Assembly: GCA_002298695.1 (NCBI GenBank)
Contig: DBLB01000198.1
Location: 1-20,318, forward strand
DNA from: Clostridiales bacterium UBA735
GTDB taxonomy: Bacteria > Bacillota > Clostridia > Oscillospirales > Oscillospiraceae
Length of the DNA: 20,318 bases
Direction: 5' to 3'
Both the position numbers and the translations under genes were made by a program. Of this stretch, positions 14,766 to 20,318 are shown piece after piece (position 1 is the first letter of the stretch; each line of letters begins with the position of its first letter). The notes below the pieces were generated by a model that saw only the letters and a program-made list of their open reading frames with translations, made no database searches and was not told where the DNA came from.

Positions 14766-14816
14766 TGGCGTAGTATACGCTGCGGCCTGCCGCGCGTTCT
14801 GTAAAGAGGTTTCAAA

Positions 14817-15689
14817 ATGACCGCAATTCGAATTTTTTTTCGCGACCTGCTCTATGAGATCCCCAATATCGGGATCTCGGATATCATTGATATCCTGGTG
14901 GTTGCGTTTCTGATTTATACGATTCTCCGCCTTGTCCGGTCGAGCAGCGCCGCGCGCGTGGCGTGGACGGTGCTGCTGCTGCTTGTGGCAAGCTGGCTGA
15001 CGAATGTGTTCAACCTGTATGCCTGCAACTGGATCCTCAACAAGATCCTGGAACTCGGCTTTATCTCATTGGTCGTTATTTTCCAGCCGGAGATCCGGCG
15101 GGCGATGGAGCGACTGGGCAGCAAGTTCTTCCTGAACCTGGTTAACCCGAACAGCAAGGCCAGCGTAGAGGAATCTGCCATTCAGGCGACGGTCTCGGCC
15201 TGCGAGATCATGAGCAAGGAACGCGTCGGTGTGCTGCTGGTATTTGAGCGCACGGTTTCTCTGGAAGAATATTTCAAGACCGGCACGCTGATCGACGCAA
15301 AGGTGACGGAGCAGCTGCTGCGGAACCTCTTTTTCCCGAAAGCTTCGCTGCACGACGGCGCGGTGATCGTCCGCGGCGGCCGGATCGCGGCGGCGGGCTG
15401 CGTCATGCCGCTGTCGGAAAACACCCATCTTTCCAGCGACCTCGGCACGCGCCACCGCGCGGGCATCGGGACGAGCGAGGTCTCGGACGCGGTCGTCGTA
15501 ATCGTGTCGGAGGAGACGGGGACGATCTCTGTCGCCATCGGCGGCATGCTCAAACGGCACCTTGCGCCGCAGACGCTGGAAAAGCTCCTGTCCAACGAGC
15601 TGCTCACAAGTGAGGATGCAAAAAAACGCACGCTGTTCGAACAGATCAGGAGCCGCATTGCAAAGGCGGGACGATATGAAAAAAAGTAA
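14817..15689 (+). CDS. cdaA: diadenylate cyclase CdaA
   Basis: Makes the second messenger cyclic di-AMP from two ATP, in Bacillota linked to potassium and osmolyte balance and wall integrity. The 290-residue protein has three N-terminal membrane segments (about 22-40, 45-62 and 74-90), a linker with FQPEIRRAMERLG, then the DAC domain with its two signature motifs: DGA at 180-182 (LHDGAVIVRGG) and RHR at 212-214 (GTRHRAGIG). All catalytic motifs are intact and length is normal. ATG follows AGAGG at a good distance and lies below a strong promoter. Its end overlaps cdaR by 14 bases, so enzyme and regulator are translated together. Confidence 0.97.
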   Translation: MTAIRIFFRDLLYEIPNIGISDIIDILVVAFLIYTILRLVRSSSAARVAWTVLLLLVASWLTNVFNLYACNWILNKILELGFISLVVIFQPEIRRAMERLGSKFFLNLVNPNSKASVEESAIQATVSACEIMSKERVGVLLVFERTVSLEEYFKTGTLIDAKVTEQLLRNLFFPKASLHDGAVIVRGGRIAAAGCVMPLSENTHLSSDLGTRHRAGIGTSEVSDAVVVIVSEETGTISVAIGGMLKRHLAPQTLEKLLSNELLTSEDAKKRTLFEQIRSRIAKAGRYEKK

Positions 15690-16917
15690 GCTCATCACGA
15701 TGGTGATCTCGCTGCTGGCGGCCATCTGTCTCTGGCTGTATGTCGTGACGGTGGTCAACCCGGACGGGACAACCACAATTTCCAATATTCCGGTGACCTT
15801 TTCCGGTGCGGAGGTGCTGCGCGAGGATCAGGGGCTTGTCATCACTGGTGATTATCAGGATATGGTGACGGTCACCTTCTCCGGCAAGAACGCCGACCTC
15901 AAGAAGCTCAACCAGAGCCGGGATGAGATCAGCGCGGTGGTGGATGTTTCTAGGATCCGCAGCACAAAAGACTATACGCTGACCTATGATGTGCAGCTGC
16001 CCGGCACGGTGCAGGAATCTGCCATCACCGTGATGGAACGGTCGCCCGGCAACATCACGATCCATGTAGAAAAGCTGGCAAAAAAACCGGTGCCGGTGAA
16101 GGGCGATTTTTCGCAGGTCGAGGTGGCAGACGGTTACATGCTGGACAGCACGACGTTTGACTACGATACCGTGACCGTGGAGGGTGCGGAGTCGGTGGTC
16201 AATCAGATCGAATATGCTGTGGTGTCGATGAATCGCACAAACGTCGACAAGACCATTACGGAGCAGCTGAGCTATACGCTGGTGGACGCCAACGGTGATC
16301 CTGTGGATACGACAGACCTGACAATGGATGTCGATGCCATCGACGTGACGCTGACGATCGTCATGTACAAGGAGGTCAAGCTCGACGTCAAGTTCATCGA
16401 CGGCGGCGGCGCGACGGCGGACGATGTGTCGTATACGATCGAACCTGAGACGATCACGCTCTCCGGCGACGCGACGGCGCTCGATGGCGTCAACGTGATC
16501 CAGCTCGACAACATCGATCTGTCCACCATCATGAAGAACGAGGATACTGTGACGCGGCAGATCCTGATCCCGAACAACGCGGTCAATGTCTCCGGTGAGC
16601 AGGAGGCGACGGTGACAGTGAAGATCAAGAACAAGGAGATCTCCACGATCCGCACCTCGAACATCTCGTTTACCGGTGTGGCAGAGGGGCTGGAGGCCAA
16701 GAGCATCGCACAGCAGATGCAGGTGACGTTCCGGGCCTCGGCGGATGATATCCGCAAGATCTCGGCAAATAATGTCCGCATTGTGGCGGATATGAGCGAA
16801 TATACGCTGCCGGGCACATATCAGGTGCCGGTGCAGGTCTCGTTTGACGGGTTCCCGGGGGCAGGCGTCGTCGGGGAGTATACGGTCGCGGTGACGTTGA
16901 GCAGGACAGAGGAGTAA
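15676..16917 (+). CDS. cdaR: YbbR-domain protein, cyclase regulator CdaR
   Basis: Membrane-anchored partner of CdaA that modulates its cyclase activity from outside the membrane. The 413-residue protein begins with a short basic tail and one transmembrane helix (about 7-26), followed by an extracellular part that I divide into four YbbR-type repeats of about 80-100 residues, each ending in a strand block such as NITIHVEKL (about 110), IDVTLTIVMYKEV, ATVTVKIKNKE and EYTVAVTLSRTEE. I chose ATG at 15676 within the cdaA end because it opens directly on the membrane anchor; the longer frame has no family sequence. In most Bacillota glmM comes next; here yicC does. Confidence 0.93.
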   Translation: MKKSKLITMVISLLAAICLWLYVVTVVNPDGTTTISNIPVTFSGAEVLREDQGLVITGDYQDMVTVTFSGKNADLKKLNQSRDEISAVVDVSRIRSTKDYTLTYDVQLPGTVQESAITVMERSPGNITIHVEKLAKKPVPVKGDFSQVEVADGYMLDSTTFDYDTVTVEGAESVVNQIEYAVVSMNRTNVDKTITEQLSYTLVDANGDPVDTTDLTMDVDAIDVTLTIVMYKEVKLDVKFIDGGGATADDVSYTIEPETITLSGDATALDGVNVIQLDNIDLSTIMKNEDTVTRQILIPNNAVNVSGEQEATVTVKIKNKEISTIRTSNISFTGVAEGLEAKSIAQQMQVTFRASADDIRKISANNVRIVADMSEYTLPGTYQVPVQVSFDGFPGAGVVGEYTVAVTLSRTEE

Positions 16918-16962
16918 CGGCAGGCCGCTGCGGCGGCAGGCCGGGATACGGAGGAATAGGAT

Positions 16963-17841
16963 TTGATTAAAAGTATGACCGGTTACGGCCGTGCGGTACA
17001 GACGATCGGCGGACGCGAGTTTACGGTGGAGATCCGCTCGGTCAACAACCGTTATCTGGATTGCAGTGTCAAGCTGCCGCGGATGTTCGGTTTTGCTGAG
17101 GACGCGGTCAAGGCGCGTATCAAGGAAGAAATTTCGCGCGGCAAGGTGGATGTGTTCATTTCTGTTAATGTGACGGCGGACAGCGATCTGAAAATTTCGC
17201 TCAACCGCCCGGTGCTGGAGGGCTATCTGAACGCCCTGCGGACGATCTCGTCAGAGTATGGTGTCCCGGACGATGTGACGGTGACGGCGCTGGCGCGCTT
17301 CCCGGATGTGTTTGTCGTGGAAAAGCAGGAGGAAGATGAGAAACAGATCACGGCGGACATTCTGTCTGTGGTCAATGAGGCGGCGGAGAAATATGCCGCT
17401 ATGCGGCAGACGGAGGGGGCGGCCCTCGAGGCCGACCTGCGCGCACGCAGCGCGACGATCCTGAAGCTTGTTGAACGGGTGGAGCAGCGCAGTCCTGTGA
17501 CGCTGACGGAATACCGCAGGCGGTTGACGGATAAGATGCAGGAGGTTTTGCAGGCGGCGAACATCGACGAGGGCCGCATTTTGCAGGAGGCTGCCATCTA
17601 TGCGGACAAGATCGCCGTCGACGAGGAGACTGTCCGGCTGCGCAGTCACCTGAATCAGCTGAACACTATGCTGACCGACGGCGGCGCGATCGGCCGGAAG
17701 CTGGATTTTCTGCTGCAGGAGCTCAACCGCGAGGCGAACACCATCGGTTCGAAGGGCAACGACATCGAGCAGGCCCGCACAGTTGTCGCCATCAAGGCCG
17801 AGCTGGAAAAAATCCGTGAGCAGACGCAGAACATCGAGTGA
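16963..17841 (+). CDS. yicC: YicC-family endoribonuclease
   Basis: Member of the YicC/YloC family, shown in other bacteria to be endoribonucleases affecting mRNA and small RNA turnover. The 292 residues match the family in length and order: the hallmark opening IKSMTGYGRA, a VEIRSVNNRYLD segment (about 26-37), and a C-terminal DUF1732-type region with LDFLLQELNREANTIGSKGND (about 247-267). The start is TTG at 16963, six bases after GGAGGAA; it yields the canonical MIKSMTG opening, whereas the next ATG (16975) would drop four family residues and sit too far from the ribosome binding site. It starts the conserved yicC-remA-gmk-rpoZ-priA set. The 45-base gap before it holds no terminator, so it may be read from the cdaA promoter. 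Confidence 0.94.
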   Translation: MIKSMTGYGRAVQTIGGREFTVEIRSVNNRYLDCSVKLPRMFGFAEDAVKARIKEEISRGKVDVFISVNVTADSDLKISLNRPVLEGYLNALRTISSEYGVPDDVTVTALARFPDVFVVEKQEEDEKQITADILSVVNEAAEKYAAMRQTEGAALEADLRARSATILKLVERVEQRSPVTLTEYRRRLTDKMQEVLQAANIDEGRILQEAAIYADKIAVDEETVRLRSHLNQLNTMLTDGGAIGRKLDFLLQELNREANTIGSKGNDIEQARTVVAIKAELEKIREQTQNIE

Positions 17842-17853
17842 CGGGAGAATCGT

Positions 17854-18108
17854 ATGAGATTCATCAACATCGGATTTGGAAACGTCGTGGCGGCGGAGCG
17901 GATCCTCGCGGTCCTCAGCCCCGATTCCGCACCGATCAAGCGGATGGTGCAGGAGGCGCGCGAGCGCGGTATGCTGGTGGACGCCTCGTTCGGCCGCAGC
18001 ACGCGCGCGGTGCTGCTGATGGACACCGATCATGTGATTCTCTCAGCGGCCCAGCCGGAGCAGCTGGCCGCCCGCTGGACTGAAAAAGAGGAGGATGGGG
18101 CAGAATGA
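17854..18108 (+). CDS. remA: RemA-family DNA-binding regulator (DUF370)
   Basis: Small DNA-binding protein; in Bacillus subtilis RemA forms rings that wrap DNA and activate biofilm matrix and osmoprotection genes. The 84 residues follow the family closely: [10 protein letters not shown] at the start, [20 protein letters not shown], then [34 protein letters not shown]. Family arginines thought to touch DNA are present (R16, R30, R48 and R51). It lies 12 bases after yicC, with GGGAGA as ribosome binding site, and overlaps gmk by four bases. Regulatory targets in this organism cannot be read from sequence; matrix control here is not shown. Confidence 0.93.
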   Translation: MRFINIGFGNVVAAERILAVLSPDSAPIKRMVQEARERGMLVDASFGRSTRAVLLMDTDHVILSAAQPEQLAARWTEKEEDGAE

Positions 18109-18701
18109 GAGGAAAGCTGTTTGTGATCTCGGGCCCGTCCGGCGTGGGGAAGAACACACTGCTGAATGCCGTAGTGGCACGGAGTGAGCGCGTGCGCTAT
18201 TCCATTTCCGCCACATCCCGGGCCATGCGCCCCGGCGAGGTGGACGGCAAAAGCTATTATTTCGTGACCCGCGAGCAGTTTGAGGGTCTGATCGCAAGCG
18301 ATTCGCTGCTGGAATATGCCGAATATGTCGGCAACTACTATGGAACGCCTTTGCAGCCTATCCGCGAAGCGCTGGACGACGGCGTCGACATCGTGATGGA
18401 TGTCGATGTGGTCGGTGCGCTGAAGATCAAAAAACGGCTGCCGGGCGCAGTGCTGGTGTTTGTGACAGCGCCGTCGTTCGCTGCGCTGCGCGGACGGCTG
18501 GAGGGCCGGGGCGATGTTGCGCCGGATGTGATGGCCGAGCGGCTGGAACGGGCGCGCTGGGAATATTCGCAGGCGCATCTGTATGATTACATCGTCCTCA
18601 ACGACGAGGTGGAGCACGCGGTCGGCGAGCTGATGGCGATCATGACTGCGGAAAAATGTAAAACGATGGAGCGCATCCATTTGATCAAGGAGGAACTTTA
18701 A
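18105..18701 (+). CDS. gmk: guanylate kinase
   Basis: Phosphorylates GMP to GDP with ATP. The 198-residue protein has P-loop GPSGVGKNT (10-18), the GMP-binding segment [17 protein letters not shown] (38-54), [14 protein letters not shown] (68-81), and the [13 protein letters not shown] block (160-172). It differs from the common pattern in a few places: GKNT where GKGT or GKST is usual, SATSR for S-TTR, DVDVVGA for the EIDVQGA-type motif, and GRGDVAPD where GRGT followed by acidic residues is usual. Essential P-loop lysine and GMP-contacting R and Y are kept, so it is probably active though divergent. ATGA overlap with remA and TAATG overlap with rpoZ show tight coupling. Confidence 0.93.
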   Translation: MRGKLFVISGPSGVGKNTLLNAVVARSERVRYSISATSRAMRPGEVDGKSYYFVTREQFEGLIASDSLLEYAEYVGNYYGTPLQPIREALDDGVDIVMDVDVVGALKIKKRLPGAVLVFVTAPSFAALRGRLEGRGDVAPDVMAERLERARWEYSQAHLYDYIVLNDEVEHAVGELMAIMTAEKCKTMERIHLIKEEL

Positions 18702-18907
18702 TGCTGTATCCCGCAATGTCCGAGCTGCTGAAGCATGTTGACAGCCGGTATCTTCTCGTGAATGTCGTGGCGCACCGCGCCCGTCAGATCTCCATTGAGT
18801 CGGAACTGACCCATGAGCCGCTGACGGAGAAGCCCGTCACGCTGGCCATTCAGGAAGTCGCACGCGGTGAACTGACTGCGACACTCAAGGAAAAATATCT
18901 GAAATAA
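18701..18907 (+). CDS. rpoZ: RNA polymerase omega subunit
   Basis: Small subunit that wraps the beta-prime C-terminus and aids RNA polymerase assembly. The 68-residue protein has the family blocks SRYLLVNVVAHRARQIS and LTEKPVTLAIQEVARGEL. Start ATG shares a base with the gmk stop (TAATG). Length is within the normal range for Bacillota. It sits in the classical gmk-rpoZ pair. In many Bacillota coaBC lies between rpoZ and priA; here only a hairpin does. Confidence 0.94.
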   Translation: MLYPAMSELLKHVDSRYLLVNVVAHRARQISIESELTHEPLTEKPVTLAIQEVARGELTATLKEKYLK

Positions 18908-18912
18908 GCAGG

Positions 18913-18943
18913 GAAAGGCGCAGGCCGGCGGCCTACGCCTTTC
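18913..18943 (+). terminator. hairpin between rpoZ and priA, possible weak terminator
   Basis: GAAAGGCG-c-AGGCC (18913-18926), loop of about three bases, GGCCT-a-CGCCTTTC (18930-18943): a 13-bp stem with one mismatch. Only a short TTTC ends it and AAACATG follows, so termination is probably partial. No promoter for priA is evident after it, so some read-through is expected. Confidence 0.55.
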
Positions 18944-18964
18944 AAACATGAAAGGGGTTTCCGG

Positions 18965-20318
18965 ATGATCGCAAAACTTGCAGTTTCAGACTGCGTTTAT
19001 GCCATGGACAAGCCCTATTCCTACAAAATTCCGGACGGCATGGCGATCGTGCCCGGAATGCGTGTGCTGGTCCCGTTCGGAAACGGAAACCGGCGGCGCG
19101 AGGCCGTCGTGCTGGCGGTCTGCGAGGGGGACGAGGCAAAGCTCAAATCTCTGGAACAGGCGCTGGACGATGCGCCGGTGCTGACGGCGGCGCAGCTACA
19201 GCTGGCAGGTTTCCTGCGGGAGCGGTATTTCTGCACCTATTATGACGCGGTCAAGGCAATTCTGCCGGCGGGCCTCTGGTTCCGGAAGCAGGAGACATTC
19301 GCGCTGACGCCAGAGGCGGCGGACGCGCCGGAAGACGGAAGCACGGAGGCGGAGGTTCTGGCGTTTTTGCGGGAGCTCGGCGGCAGCGCGGCAGAAAAGG
19401 CGCTGCGGCAGCGTTTCCCGGAGGAAGAACCGCTGCGGCAGGCGCTGAAAAAGCTGCAAAGCAGAAAAATGGTGGTATCCAGCCTCGACCTGACGCCGCG
19501 CGGCAGCGCGAAAATGCAGAAAATCGTGTCGCTGGCGGTTCCGGCGGACGATGCGCTGGAATTTGCACGCCGGAAGCAGAAATCCGCACCGCTGCAAAAA
19601 AATGTGCTGGAGCTGCTCTGCGCCGTGGGAAGCGGCGCGGCACAGGAGGTCTGCGCGCTGACGGGGGCGTCGATGCCGACGCTGCGGCGGCTGGAAAAGC
19701 TGGAGCTCGTCACGCTGACGGAAGAAGAGGTCTTCCGGCCGGCGTATCAGACGGCTTCGGCTGCTGCGCCGCTGACGCTGAATGAAGAGCAGCAGGCGGC
19801 TGTGGACGGCCTCTGGACGCAGGGCTGCCGGGAAAAGCCCGGCGCGGCATTGCTCTACGGTGTGACCGGAAGCGGAAAGACTGCGGTCTATATGGCGCTG
19901 ATCGAAAAGACGCTGGAGACCGGTAGATCCGCAGTTCTGCTCGTGCCGGAGATCGCATTGACGCCGCAGCTGCTCGGCAAGCTGACAGGCCGCTTCGGGC
20001 AGCAGGTCGCAGTGCTCCATTCGAGTTTACAGGTCGGTGCACGCTACGATGAGTGGCGGCGTATCCGCGAGGGGAAGGCGCAGGTTGTCGTCGGAACGCG
20101 GTCGGCGGTGTTCGCGCCGGTGGAACGGCCGGGACTCTTCATTCTGGACGAGGAGCAGGAGAGCTCCTATGAATCCGAAAATCCTCCCTGCTATCATGCA
20201 AGGGATATTGCCAAATACCGCTGCTTCCGGGAAAATGCCCGGCTGCTGCTGGGTTCGGCCACCCCTACGGTGGAAACGGCATACCTGGCCCGCCGGGGGA
20301 ACTATCAGCTGGCGCTGC
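18965..20318 (+). CDS. priA: primosomal protein N' (replication restart helicase), 3' truncated by window
   Basis: DNA helicase that reloads the replisome at stalled forks. The first 451 codons are present and the frame is open to the window edge. The N-terminal DNA-binding domain begins LAVSDCVYAMDKPYSYKIP and continues through MRVLVPFGNGNR. The helicase core has Walker A GVTGSGKT (about 299-306), LVPEIALTPQ, VVGTRSAVFAPV, the DEAH-like box and LGSATPTVET. The DEAH-like box reads DEEQ (about 395-398) where E. coli PriA has DEEH, followed by YHARDIAKYR. The zinc-binding module and C-terminal helicase lobe lie beyond the window. ATG at 18965 follows AAAGGGG. Frame confirmed by hand translation without an internal stop. 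Confidence 0.95.
   Translation, partial: MIAKLAVSDCVYAMDKPYSYKIPDGMAIVPGMRVLVPFGNGNRRREAVVLAVCEGDEAKLKSLEQALDDAPVLTAAQLQLAGFLRERYFCTYYDAVKAILPAGLWFRKQETFALTPEAADAPEDGSTEAEVLAFLRELGGSAAEKALRQRFPEEEPLRQALKKLQSRKMVVSSLDLTPRGSAKMQKIVSLAVPADDALEFARRKQKSAPLQKNVLELLCAVGSGAAQEVCALTGASMPTLRRLEKLELVTLTEEEVFRPAYQTASAAAPLTLNEEQQAAVDGLWTQGCREKPGAALLYGVTGSGKTAVYMALIEKTLETGRSAVLLVPEIALTPQLLGKLTGRFGQQVAVLHSSLQVGARYDEWRRIREGKAQVVVGTRSAVFAPVERPGLFILDEEQESSYESENPPCYHARDIAKYRCFRENARLLLGSATPTVETAYLARRGNYQLAL

Noticed and set aside
14753..14816. Cyclic di-AMP (ydaO) riboswitch in the cdaA leader
   Set aside because: The leader is only about 58 bases, far too short for that aptamer, and has none of its conserved blocks.
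1..20318. CRISPR arrays, insertion sequences, toxin-antitoxin or defence genes
   Set aside because: No spaced direct repeats, transposase frames or recognisable defence domains were found; the window is core chromosome.

Overview
The window is about 20.3 kb of GC-rich, densely packed chromosomal DNA from a Gram-positive, low-redundancy Bacillota genome. Gene order (ecfA1-ecfA2-ecfT-truA; cdaA-cdaR; yicC-remA-gmk-rpoZ-priA), a class A RNase P RNA, an L-box lysine riboswitch, a DUF5711 protein and a DUF3343/cysteine-desulfurase pair all point to Clostridia, most likely an Oscillospiraceae/Ruminococcaceae-type gut anaerobe. That placement is inference from gene content. I see no phage, transposon, CRISPR, rRNA or tRNA.

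Region 1 (45-6972, + strand): energy-coupling module of an ECF vitamin transporter (EcfA1, EcfA2, EcfT), then the tRNA pseudouridine synthase TruA, a membrane-anchored DUF5711 protein whose start overlaps truA, and an unusual Hsp100/Clp ATPase in which an McsA-like zinc finger replaces the usual ClpC N-domain. It closes with a strong hairpin terminator. Positions 1-44 carry only the ecfA1 ribosome binding site and no recognisable gene end.

Region 2 (6973-8386): a REP-like palindrome, a promoter and a small predicted lipoprotein, then rnpB (RNase P RNA) on the - strand. The lipoprotein gene and rnpB converge on one terminator hairpin that contains the lipoprotein stop codon. Between rnpB and murD are two back-to-back promoters.

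Region 3 (8387-11362, + strand): murD, ispD, ispF and a 115-residue unknown protein in one tightly coupled operon joining peptidoglycan and isoprenoid precursor synthesis. By eye its coding strand favours C over G, opposite to the + strand genes on both sides.

Region 4 (11374-13246, - strand): an NhaC-superfamily transporter under a complete lysine riboswitch with terminator, plausible antiterminator and a consensus promoter, so very probably a lysine transporter (LysW type).

Region 5 (13344-14722, + strand): a DUF3343 protein (putative sulfur/selenium carrier) translationally coupled to a class V cysteine desulfurase-like enzyme.

Region 6 (14724-20318, + strand): a strong promoter with an inverted repeat over its -10, then cdaA and cdaR (cyclic di-AMP synthesis and its regulator; glmM does not follow), then yicC, remA, gmk, rpoZ and the first 451 codons of priA, which runs off the window. 

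Most of the window is core housekeeping. The parts most worth following are the zinc-finger Clp ATPase, the DUF3343-desulfurase pair, and the unknown proteins coupled to truA and ispF.
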